Source: Halanaerobiaceae bacterium
GTDB lineage: Bacteria; Bacillota_F; Halanaerobiia; Halanaerobiales; CSSED10-376
Length of the DNA stretch: 6,674 nt
Assembly (NCBI GenBank): GCA_003557445.1
Contig: PWOK01000039.1
Coordinates: 1-6,674, forward strand
Reading direction: 5' to 3'
The first letter of the stretch is position 1, and each line of letters opens with the position of its first letter. The translations under genes and the position numbers were made by a program. Shown here one piece after another: positions 1 to 5,150 of the stretch. The notes beneath the pieces were generated by a model that made no database searches, was not told the origin of the DNA, and was given only the letters and a program-made list of their open reading frames with translations.

Positions 1-82
1 TGCAGCCTGACAATCATAGAAATATTTTTCCTTAGACTCAAGGGCTTTGCGTCTTCATCTTTCGATGAATTTGCCAATTATT
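1..82 (-). ncRNA. Cyclic-di-GMP-I (GEMM-I) riboswitch, 3' end at window edge
   Basis: Read on the minus strand, the conserved GEMM-I blocks occur in order. GGCAAA is at 75-70, a stem capped by a GAAA tetraloop is at 63-60, GACGCAAAGCC at 53-43, CTAAGG at 35-30, CTATG at 19-15 and GGCTGC at 7-2. The GAAA loop and the CTAAGG/CTATG pair form the tetraloop-receptor contact known for this class, and GGCAAA/GACGCAAAGCC surround the ligand pocket. Such RNAs sense the second messenger c-di-GMP and control the downstream gene, often for motility, adhesion or surface proteins. That gene lies left of position 1, so it is unknown here, as are any expression platform and the end of the closing stem. Confidence 0.88.
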
Positions 83-123
83 TAGTTGTTTTATAAATTA
101 GTACTTTTCTCCTATTTAATGTA

Positions 124-150
124 CTTCGACAAAAAACATTAAATTCCTTC
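124..150 (-). promoter_or_regulatory. Sigma-H-like promoter with overlapping 0A box, upstream of the riboswitch
   Basis: The minus strand reads GAAGGAATT (150-142), an 11-nt spacer, then GTCGAAG (130-124). The published sigma-H consensus is RnAGGAwWW-N11/12-RnnGAAT, so only the last base of the -10 differs. TTTGTCGAA at 133-125 is a perfect match to the Spo0A-box core and overlaps the -10. Transcription would start near 117 and run through the c-di-GMP riboswitch. No comparably good sigma-A promoter was seen between here and the aptamer. The assignment rests on motif match only. Confidence 0.5.
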
Positions 151-199
151 ATGATTTTTTTAATAATTTATATTTTTTTATATATCTTAATGATAACTC

Positions 200-227
200 T
201 TGATTATTCTTTTATTTTTGATATAAT
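200..227 (+). promoter_or_regulatory. Sigma-A promoter of the DUF2294 gene
   Basis: TTGATT at 200-205, a 16-nt spacer and a perfect TATAAT at 222-227, preceded by TG at 219-220 to give an extended -10 (TGaTATAAT). Transcription would start near 234, leaving a short leader before the ribosome binding site at 261-266. Confidence 0.75.
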
Positions 228-271
228 ACATAAAATAGATAAAAGAAATATAAATGGTCAGAGGTGATAGA

Positions 272-628
272 TTGACAAAAGGGCAAATTGAAGATCAAAT
301 TAATCAGGTGGTTACCAGGTTTGAAATTGAAGTTATGGGTAGAGGACCTGAAAAAATTAATACTATGATTGTAAAAGATCTTATTATTATCAGATTAGAA
401 GGCTTTTTTAGTGTGTCTGAAAAAAGACTTGCCCGTAATGATGAAGTTGAAATGGTAAAAAAATTAAGAACTCTTTTGTTTGAAAATGAAGAGAAGAATT
501 TTAGAAAATTAATTGAAGAGAAAATTGATTGTGAAATTATCAGTGTTCATTCTGATGTCAGCACAAAAACTGGAGAGAAAATAATTGTATTAACTTTAAA
601 TGAAAATATAGAAAAAAAATATAACTAG
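272..628 (+). CDS. DUF2294 family protein (function unknown)
   Basis: A 118-residue soluble protein when started at TTG 272. It has the DUF2294 pattern: an N-terminal helix (GQIEDQINQVVTRFEIEVMG), the GRGPEKI motif, a hydrophobic strand followed by EGFFSVSEKRLA, and a charged C-terminal half. No catalytic motif or membrane segment is visible and the family has no established biochemical role. The start is chosen because GAGGTG at 261-266 sits five bases before TTG 272. The in-frame ATG at 254 has no Shine-Dalgarno and would put the GAGGTG inside the gene. The TTG start also gives a length normal for the family. It appears monocistronic, with its own promoter (200-227) and a terminator beginning 130 bases after the stop. 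Confidence 0.85.
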   Translation: MTKGQIEDQINQVVTRFEIEVMGRGPEKINTMIVKDLIIIRLEGFFSVSEKRLARNDEVEMVKKLRTLLFENEEKNFRKLIEEKIDCEIISVHSDVSTKTGEKIIVLTLNENIEKKYN

Positions 629-758
629 AAAGACAGAAGAGGGGTATTTTATCATTCTTCTGTAAGTCTGCTTATCTTAAAAAGATTAAATATAATTATT
701 TTTAAATATAAATTATTGACAGATTAAAGGAAGGGTATCTCAATATCATTCATTAATT

Positions 759-815
759 GGTCAATACTATATCACTTTAATTTAAATTGAAGTGTTACAG
801 TATTGACCTTTTTTT
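759..815 (+). terminator. Long hairpin terminator between the DUF2294 and DUF4914 genes
   Basis: GGTCAATACT (759-768) pairs perfectly with AGTATTGACC (799-808). After a small internal loop, CACTTTAATT (773-782) pairs with AATTGAAGTG (785-794) with one G-T wobble. Seven T residues follow at 809-815. This is a typical rho-independent terminator for the rightward DUF2294 transcript, though it lies 130 bases after that stop codon. TTGACC inside the 3' arm (803-808) and TATAAT at 823-828 resemble promoter boxes for the next gene, but the 14-nt spacing is too short for a confident call. Confidence 0.8.
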
Positions 816-854
816 AATAAAATATAATAAGTATAAAATTCAAGGGGGAAAAAG

Positions 855-2756
855 ATGAATTTATCTCAAATTAGTAAAAGAGTATTTTTACCAGAAGATG
901 TGAAAGAGCTTTTATCAGCCTGCCCGGATTATATCCTGGCAAAGAATGTTGAAGAACTTGTGGAACTATCTCATAAAGACAAGAAAAAAGATGACTGGCA
1001 CTATGTTAGTTATGATATAGAAGGTAAAGGAAAAGTTATAGAGGCCAGGGTGTGTAAGGTGAGAAATGGTATTGCTGCTAATTATCCTGATCCCTATATG
1101 CGCAGACGTGATCCAGATTGTATGGTGATTGCTGATGACCTGCCCTCAGATAAAGTTTCCTTTGAAGAAAGATTTGGTTATGATTTTAAAAAATTACAAA
1201 AAGAAACATTTGACTGGCTGAAAACACAGGAATTATGTTTGTTTTTCTTTAATGCTGGTCCGGCTACTTTAGAAATGGATGCAGTTGTAATTGCTCCAGC
1301 AAATGCAGGCTTTTTTGCTTTGGGATTATCCCTTTTACAGGGAATAGTAGATATAGATAAATTAGATAGAGAATTTAAACCAGAAGCAGTTATTTATGTT
1401 GCCCCACCCTTTCGTCATACACATTTTGATGGTAAACAGATTGTAGTTCACAACCGAAGTCCAGAACTTTACGAAATGTTTAGTTATAATTTATATCCAG
1501 GACCAAGTGCCAAAAAAGGTGTTTACGGAATGTTAATTAATTTAGGAGAAAAAAAAGAATGGCCCACTCTCCATTGTTCTACTGTACAGGTAGTAACTCC
1601 CTATCATAATATAGTAACAATAACTCATGAGGGAGCCAGTGGTGGTGGAAAGAGTGAAATGCTGGAAGATATGCACCGTAGAAGAGATGGTAGAATATTA
1701 CTTGGTAAAAATACTATTAATAATGAAAAAAGATTATTAACACTTCCACAGGGTTGTGATTTGAAACCAATTTCTGATGATATGGCTGTTACCCCAAATT
1801 CAATACAACAGGATAATAAAAAACTAAACTTGATGGATGCTGAAAATGCCTGGTTTATAAGGGTAGATCAGATCGAAAAATATGGAACAGATCCTTATCT
1901 GGAAGAGATGTCCTGTCATCCCCAGGCTCCTCTGTTATTTTTAAATATCGATGCTCAACCAAATAGTACAGCTTTAATCTGGGAACATATTGAAGATAAA
2001 CCGGGAATACCCTGTCCCAATCCCCGGGTTGTATTTCCACGGAAAAGTATTCCTGACACAGTTGATGGTCCTGTGACAGTTGATATCAGAAGTTTTGGAG
2101 TTCGTACACCACCCTGTACCAGAGAAAACCCCACCTATGGTATAATCGGTTTATTCCATGTCCTACCACCTGCTTTAGCCTGGTTGTGGCGCCTGGTTTC
2201 TCCTCGTGGATATGGAAATCCCAGTATTATTAATACAGAAGGGATGAAATCAGAAGGAGTTGGTTCTTACTGGCCTTTTGTTACCGGTAAAAGAGTAAAA
2301 CAGGCAAATTTACTTTTAAAACAAATTATTGAGTCTCCTAAAGTACGTTATATTTTAACTCCCAATCAGCATATTGGGGCCTGGAAAGTTGGTTTTATGC
2401 CTCAATGGATTACCAGAGAATATCTGGCCAGAAGAGGAGGAGCCTGGTTCACTGAAAACCAGTTGAAACCTGCCAGATCTTCATTGCTGGGTTATGCTTT
2501 AAAAGAAGTTATGATTGAAGGTCAACAGCTGGAAAGAGAATTTTTACAGGTTGAAAAACAGGAAGAGGTAGGAAAAGAGGCCTATGATAAAGGAGATGAA
2601 ATAATAAATAATTTTTTCAGGAAAAATTTAAAACAATATCTGGAAAGTGATTTAATGCCTCTTGGTAGAAAAATCATAGAGTGTTTTTACTCTGAAGGAA
2701 ATCTTGAAGATTATAAAAGTTTAATCAACTCAGAACCTATAATTAAAAAACATTAG
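855..2756 (+). CDS. DUF4914 family P-loop protein, HprK/PEPCK-like
   Basis: A 633-residue protein, full length for the DUF4914 family as I recall it. The key feature is a Walker A loop, HEGASGGGKSEM, at residues 258-269 (Lys266, Ser267). It is closest in form to the GxSGxGKSE loop of HPr kinase/phosphorylase and the GxSGTGKT loop of ATP-dependent PEP carboxykinase. An SDD at 307-309 could be the acidic metal-binding (kinase-2) element of that fold. Other marked segments are NAGPATLEMDAVVIAPANAG (133-152), a Trp/Pro-rich stretch around 436-475, and a charged helical tail from about 555. No signal peptide is evident, so it is probably cytosolic. The substrate is unknown; a nucleotide-dependent kinase or carboxykinase activity is inference. 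AGGGGG at 843-848 places the ATG well. The downstream neighbour is convergent, so no operon is indicated. Confidence 0.85.
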   Translation: MNLSQISKRVFLPEDVKELLSACPDYILAKNVEELVELSHKDKKKDDWHYVSYDIEGKGKVIEARVCKVRNGIAANYPDPYMRRRDPDCMVIADDLPSDKVSFEERFGYDFKKLQKETFDWLKTQELCLFFFNAGPATLEMDAVVIAPANAGFFALGLSLLQGIVDIDKLDREFKPEAVIYVAPPFRHTHFDGKQIVVHNRSPELYEMFSYNLYPGPSAKKGVYGMLINLGEKKEWPTLHCSTVQVVTPYHNIVTITHEGASGGGKSEMLEDMHRRRDGRILLGKNTINNEKRLLTLPQGCDLKPISDDMAVTPNSIQQDNKKLNLMDAENAWFIRVDQIEKYGTDPYLEEMSCHPQAPLLFLNIDAQPNSTALIWEHIEDKPGIPCPNPRVVFPRKSIPDTVDGPVTVDIRSFGVRTPPCTRENPTYGIIGLFHVLPPALAWLWRLVSPRGYGNPSIINTEGMKSEGVGSYWPFVTGKRVKQANLLLKQIIESPKVRYILTPNQHIGAWKVGFMPQWITREYLARRGGAWFTENQLKPARSSLLGYALKEVMIEGQQLEREFLQVEKQEEVGKEAYDKGDEIINNFFRKNLKQYLESDLMPLGRKIIECFYSEGNLEDYKSLINSEPIIKKH

Positions 2757-2759
2757 ATT

Positions 2760-2785
2760 AAAAGGCGGGGGAAACCCCGCCTTTT
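2760..2785. terminator. Bidirectional intrinsic terminator between the DUF4914 and cupin genes
   Basis: An 11-bp perfect stem, AAAAGGCGGGG (2760-2770) with CCCCGCCTTTT (2775-2785), is closed by a GAAA tetraloop. The A and T runs at either end give a U tract on both strands. It starts three bases after the DUF4914 stop and lies 17 bases beyond the cupin stop, so it can end both convergent transcripts. Confidence 0.93.
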
Positions 2786-2802
2786 CTTAACAAACAATAT
2801 TT

Positions 2803-3246
2803 TTACTCTTCAGCATCTTCTTTAGTTTCATGAACTGTGCCACGGGGATGCTCAGGTGGAGCATAAATTGAGTATAATTTAAGTGGTCTACGACCTGTAT
2901 TAATTAAATTATGCCACTTACCTGCAGGGATAAATATTGCATAATCATCATAGACTGCTGCTCTATAATCTAACTGATCTTCTCTATCACCCATCATAAC
3001 AATTCCTCGCCCTCTTTCAATACGGATGAATTGATCATGGTCAGGATGAACTTCTAAACCTATGTCATCACCAGCATTGATACTCATTAGGGTAAGCTGC
3101 AAATATTCTCCTGTCCATAAAGCTATTCGATAATAATCATTTTTTAATGTAGCTCTTTCAATGTTAATCACAAAGGGATTTGGGCCATAATCCTGTAGAG
3201 GTCCTGTTCTTCCTCTTCCTGGTGGTCTCCTTTGATAATCACCCAT
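2803..3246 (-). CDS. Cupin domain protein
   Basis: A 147-residue single-domain cupin. Motif 1 is GDDIGLEVHPDHDQFIRIE (59-77) with His67, His70, Gln72 and Glu77 as candidate metal ligands. Motif 2 is PAGKWHNLIN (107-116) with His112. The HPDxDQF form and the C-terminal LYSIYAPPEHPRGTVHETK belong to a widespread family of small cupins, mostly uncharacterised, that recalls mannose-6-phosphate isomerase-like proteins. The first 20 residues are Arg/Pro/Gly-rich and variable. There is no signal peptide. The start is supported by GAGGTG at 3257-3252, five bases before the ATG. It is probably monocistronic, transcribed from the promoter at 3276-3304. Fold assignment is firm; a metal-dependent enzymatic or sugar-binding role is not shown. 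Confidence 0.88.
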   Translation of the reverse strand: MGDYQRRPPGRGRTGPLQDYGPNPFVINIERATLKNDYYRIALWTGEYLQLTLMSINAGDDIGLEVHPDHDQFIRIERGRGIVMMGDREDQLDYRAAVYDDYAIFIPAGKWHNLINTGRRPLKLYSIYAPPEHPRGTVHETKEDAEE

Positions 3247-3275
3247 AATTTCACCTCTTTTTTTCTGTTTACTTC

Positions 3276-3304
3276 ATTGTATTCAACAAAAAAAAAGTTG
3301 TTAA
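3276..3304 (-). promoter_or_regulatory. Probable sigma-A promoter of the cupin gene
   Basis: On the minus strand TTAACA (3304-3299), a 17-nt spacer and TACAAT (3281-3276); each box matches the consensus at five of six bases. The spacer contains a T9 run flanked by CAAC/GTTG. Transcription would start near 3269, just ahead of the ribosome binding site. The region is very AT-rich, so chance matches are possible. Confidence 0.6.
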
Positions 3305-3347
3305 AATCTAATACTTCTATCAAAAAAAATATATATTGAGGTTTTAT

Positions 3348-3375
3348 TTGCAAATTTATATATAACATATATAAT
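3348..3375 (+). promoter_or_regulatory. Possible promoter of the C39-like peptidase gene
   Basis: TATAAT at 3370-3375 has TTGCAA 16 bases upstream (3348-3353, four of six matches). It lies about 85 bases before the ATG at 3460. The surrounding sequence is almost all A and T, so the -10 alone is weak evidence. No hairpin or riboswitch was recognised in the leader. Confidence 0.35.
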
Positions 3376-3459
3376 ATATCTATGGTTATGCAACAATTTA
3401 AAAAATTTAATTAAAATTTACTTGCTTTTTATCTTAAATTGAAAGGAAAATAATATAAG

Positions 3460-4113
3460 ATGACACCTTTATATCAAAACTTTATTTTTTTTAATAATAG
3501 AATCTTAATTTTGACTTTCTCAATAGCTCTTATTCTTTTCTTTTGTATTTTAAATTATAATATTTTCCCGGGCAAAGAAGATTATATAACAACTTTACCT
3601 GACAGGTTTCTCATTTATTCCTCTTTTTCCAGTTTCAAACAGCAGGAAGCAAATATGTGTGCTGGATATTCCGCTTCTTTTGTTTTACAGCATTATGGAA
3701 TAAATATTTCGGGTATAGAAAGCTACAGGGAAATGTCTTATCATATCCCTTTTACCATTGGTATACCTCCCTATAGACTTGTCAATTATTTAAATAATTC
3801 TGGTTTGGTTACTTCTGTTTATAGAGGTAATTTATTTAATTTGAAAACACATATATCTAATGAACATCCAGTAATTATTTTAATAGGAAATAGCTTCCAC
3901 TGGCAGCATTATCTTGTTTTAATGGGTTATAACATGAATAATCAGACATTATACTTTTATGATCCACAAAGAAAAATCAATCCTTTAAATAAAAGATTTT
4001 ATATTAATAGAAAAATGTCTTTTGCAGAATTCAATAACTTATGGGCAAATGGACTACCTCTCTATAATCATGTTTATCTTCCTGTTAGTAAAACTCCATC
4101 ACAACAAATCTGA
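3460..4113 (+). CDS. Membrane-anchored C39-like (papain-fold) cysteine peptidase
   Basis: A 217-residue protein. Residues 14-36 form one hydrophobic segment with a basic residue before it and no clear cleavage site, so a signal anchor with the catalytic domain outside the cell is likely. The domain shows the C39-like triad in order: Gln61/Gln62 ahead of Cys67 in MCAGYSASF, His150 in HWQHYLVLMGY, and Asp168 in YFYDPQ. This matches the stand-alone Peptidase_C39-like group rather than the peptidase domain of a bacteriocin ABC exporter, since no transporter domains follow. The substrate is unknown. AAAGGA at 3442-3447 is rather far (12 bases) from the ATG, but no better start precedes the membrane segment. 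No convincing terminator follows. The convergent cluster to its right encodes a tiny Gly-Gly-Gly-ending peptide, a conceivable but unproven partner. Confidence 0.78.
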   Translation: MTPLYQNFIFFNNRILILTFSIALILFFCILNYNIFPGKEDYITTLPDRFLIYSSFSSFKQQEANMCAGYSASFVLQHYGINISGIESYREMSYHIPFTIGIPPYRLVNYLNNSGLVTSVYRGNLFNLKTHISNEHPVIILIGNSFHWQHYLVLMGYNMNNQTLYFYDPQRKINPLNKRFYINRKMSFAEFNNLWANGLPLYNHVYLPVSKTPSQQI

Positions 4114-4148
4114 TCGTGAATGTGATAAAATCTTCCTTTTCTAAATAA

Positions 4149-4208
4149 TTAACCTCCACCAATAGCTCCTGCTGCTTGTTCTAAATTAAATCTAAAATCT
4201 CTCTCCAT
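4149..4208 (-). CDS. 19-residue peptide ending in Gly-Gly-Gly, downstream of ArsR
   Basis: A short frame encoding MERDFRFNLEQAAGAIGGG, preceded by AGGAGG (4219-4214) at ideal spacing from the ATG. It begins 17 bases after the ArsR stop, so it is likely the last gene of that transcript. It has a charged N-terminal half and a small-residue tail ending GGG at the stop. That tail recalls the double-glycine end of leader peptides, yet no mature peptide follows. If one base is skipped near the GGG, the frame stays open for about 23 further codons into the end of the opposing gene, so a frameshifted longer protein is possible. I recognise no family. It could also be the truncated 5' end of a lost transporter or membrane gene. 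Confidence 0.45.
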   Translation of the reverse strand: MERDFRFNLEQAAGAIGGG

Positions 4209-4225
4209 AATATCCTCCTGCAAAA

Positions 4226-4540
4226 TTAATTGTTACTGCTATTTTTATTGCAATCTTTACATTGAGCCACTTTTGTACTGGCTAATTTTTCAATTTCTCT
4301 GGCTATTAACTTTAATTTGTCCCTTTTAACAGAATAATGAACAAAATAACCCCTTTTTTCCCCAATAACCAGATCAGCTTCTCGAAGAATTTTCAAATGC
4401 TGGGATACGGCAGATTCAGAAATACTAATTTCTTCTGCCAGAGCTTTAACACAATAATTTTTTGTTAATAAACATTCCAGTAATTTTAATCTGGTATCAT
4501 CAGCAATTGCTTTTAATTTATTTATCATAGATTTATTCAT
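4226..4540 (-). CDS. ArsR/SmtB-family transcriptional regulator
   Basis: A 104-residue winged-helix repressor. The N-terminal helix (KLKAIADDTRLKLLECLL, 8-25) and the recognition region SISESAVSQHLKILREADLV (39-58) are canonical, and the wing is GEKRGYFVHYSV (60-71). Cysteines are Cys23, Cys30 in NYCVKAL, and Cys94 and Cys97 in a C-terminal CKDC. The classic ELCVC site is reduced to one Cys at that helix, so any metal or thiol sensing probably uses Cys30 with the C-terminal pair, or a redox disulfide. Such proteins bind palindromic operators and leave them when metal or oxidant binds. AAGGAG at 4554-4549 supports the ATG. It follows the ABC-exporter remnant by 37 bases and lies in a leftward cluster whose promoter at 4945-4972 carries repeated boxes, its probable target. 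Confidence 0.92.
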   Translation of the reverse strand: MNKSMINKLKAIADDTRLKLLECLLTKNYCVKALAEEISISESAVSQHLKILREADLVIGEKRGYFVHYSVKRDKLKLIAREIEKLASTKVAQCKDCNKNSSNN

Positions 4541-4577
4541 AATAAACTCCTTTCCTGCTTTAAATTAATAAAATTAT

Positions 4578-4697
4578 TTAAGCTACATCTCCATCCTGTT
4601 TTCTAAAAAGTTCTCGATAAATTGCATTTCTTTTCATTAGTTTATCATGTGTACCAACATCTATCAATTTGTTGCTTTTGTTTCCCAATAGTCTCAC
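4578..4697 (-). pseudogene. Remnant: C-terminal 39 codons of an ABC exporter
   Basis: The minus-strand frame contains KLIDVGTHDKLMKRNAIYRE followed by LFRKQDGDVA and a stop. This matches the extreme C-terminus of ABC exporter half-transporters (typically G-KIVEVGTHDELM-K-G-IY-ELF-KQ), the segment after the H-loop of the ATP-binding domain. The membrane domain, Walker A, signature and Walker B are all absent. The frame opens at a GTG at 4697 only 16 bases after a terminator hairpin. A preceding AGGGG could allow translation, but such a fragment cannot bind ATP. It lies between the Cys-rich small gene and arsR, both in the same direction, so a deletion probably removed about 550 codons of a transporter once encoded with the regulator. 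Confidence 0.8.
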
Positions 4698-4709
4698 CCC
4701 TGAATATTT

Positions 4710-4740
4710 AAAACCAGGGAGATAGAGTGCTCTCCCTGGT
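4710..4740 (-). terminator. Intrinsic terminator after the Cys-rich small gene
   Basis: On the minus strand ACCAGGGAGA (4740-4731) pairs perfectly with TCTCCCTGGT (4722-4713) around an 8-nt loop, followed by TTT. It begins 17 bases after the stop of the 42-residue protein. The U tract is short, so partial readthrough into the ABC remnant and arsR is possible and would be their only obvious source of transcription. Confidence 0.75.
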
Positions 4741-4757
4741 AAAATATATTTATTGTA

Positions 4758-4886
4758 TTAGTTATCATCTGTACAGGAATGCCCTTTTTTTTCACCATGA
4801 CATTCTTTCACTTGTTCTGGACTGCATTCTCCCGGCTTCCCTTTTAATTTGTCAGGATTTTCACATTTCTTTTTTTCTTCTGACAT
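4758..4886 (-). CDS. Small Cys-rich protein (42 aa), ArsR-locus associated
   Basis: A frame of 42 codons starting MSEEKKKCENPDKLKGK, with four cysteines (Cys8, Cys21, Cys29, Cys38) and two histidines (His30, His37) in an otherwise Lys/Glu-rich, soluble sequence. The core C-ENPDKLKGKPGECSPEQ followed by CHG is one I associate, from memory, with short uncharacterised proteins beside ArsR-type regulators in anaerobes. AGGAGG at 4900-4895 and a near-perfect promoter (4945-4972) argue strongly that it is expressed, and a terminator follows the stop closely. The Cys/His arrangement suggests metal binding or a thiol switch, possibly buffering the ligand sensed by the ArsR protein, but this is inference. 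It could be the main regulated product of the locus now that the transporter is gone. Confidence 0.8.
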   Translation of the reverse strand: MSEEKKKCENPDKLKGKPGECSPEQVKECHGEKKGHSCTDDN

Positions 4887-4910
4887 AATAATATTCCTCC
4901 TTTCCTTTTC

Positions 4911-4981
4911 ATTAAGTAATTTATATTAGTTTTTACTTAATTAGATTATATCATCTTAATATACTTTGTCAAGTACTTAAT
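4911..4981. promoter_or_regulatory. Repeated TACTTAAT boxes, probable ArsR operator
   Basis: TACTTAAT occurs exactly at 4934-4941 and 4974-4981, with ATCTTAAT (one or two differences) between them at 4953-4960. The three copies are direct repeats about 20 bp, or two helical turns, apart. An exact inverted copy, ATTAAGTA, lies at 4911-4918, forming an 8-bp inverted repeat with the 4934 box across 15 bp. AAGTACTT at 4971-4978 is itself palindromic. The boxes cover the -35, the spacer and the start of transcription of the minus-strand promoter, which is where an ArsR repressor would act. Confidence 0.6.
4945..4972 (-). promoter_or_regulatory. Strong sigma-A promoter of the Cys-rich small gene
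   Basis: Perfect TTGACA (4972-4967), a 16-nt spacer and perfect TATAAT (4950-4945) on the minus strand. Transcription would start near 4938, giving a leader of about 50 bases before the ATG at 4886. A promoter this close to consensus usually needs a repressor, consistent with the flanking TACTTAAT boxes. Confidence 0.88.
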
Positions 4982-5041
4982 TGGTTTTAAGATTTCTTCT
5001 CTTAATTAGAACTTATTTGCTATGAGAATTTGAATCCAAAT

Positions 5042-5072
5042 AAAAAAAGAGCCCTTCAGCTGTTAGGGCTCT
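5042..5072 (-). terminator. Intrinsic terminator of the tRNA-Ser gene
   Basis: On the minus strand AGAGCCCT (5072-5065) pairs perfectly with AGGGCTCT (5055-5048) around a 9-nt loop and is followed by a run of six to seven T (5048-5042). It starts 16 bases after the encoded CCA of the tRNA fragment and is the natural end of that transcript. Its presence shows that the fragment keeps the original 3' flank of the tRNA locus. Confidence 0.9.
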
Positions 5073-5088
5073 AATCTTTGCTATGTAG

Positions 5089-5150
5089 TGGCGGAGGGAC
5101 TGGGACTCGAACCCCGACACCTTTCGGCTTCACCGGATTTCAAGTCCGGC
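5089..5150 (-). tRNA. 3' half of tRNA-Ser(UGA), truncated; probable att site
   Basis: The minus strand carries the anticodon stem CCGGA (5149-5145), loop CTTGAAA with anticodon TGA (5142-5140) and TCCGG (5137-5133). A 16-nt long variable arm of class II type follows, then the T arm with TTCGAGT loop (5116-5100), the acceptor 3' strand TCCCTCC (5099-5093), discriminator G and encoded CCA (5091-5089). The acceptor 5' strand (GGAGGGA expected) and D arm are missing; upstream is AT-rich unrelated sequence. The T stem CGGGG/CCCAG contains one G-A mismatch, suggesting relaxed selection. A fragment starting at the anticodon stem with the native terminator downstream is the expected scar of a tyrosine-recombinase element integrated into tRNA-Ser, the displaced 3' end marking the element's distal boundary. 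A simple decayed tRNA is the alternative. Confidence 0.85.

Noticed and set aside
254..271. ATG at 254 as the start of the DUF2294 gene
   Set aside because: It has no ribosome binding site, and the GAGGTG at 261-266 would lie inside the gene; the TTG at 272 has ideal spacing.
631..663. Hairpin ACAGAAGA/TCTTCTGT just after the DUF2294 stop
   Set aside because: An 8-bp stem with a 15-nt loop and no following T run; not a terminator, and the strong one lies at 759-815.
1855..2040. 61-codon open frame on the minus strand
   Set aside because: It lies entirely within the DUF4914 gene, has no ribosome binding site and resembles no family.
3168..3368. 66-codon open frame on the minus strand overlapping the start of the cupin gene
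   Set aside because: It overlaps the well-supported cupin start in another frame and its upstream part is AT-rich low-complexity translation.
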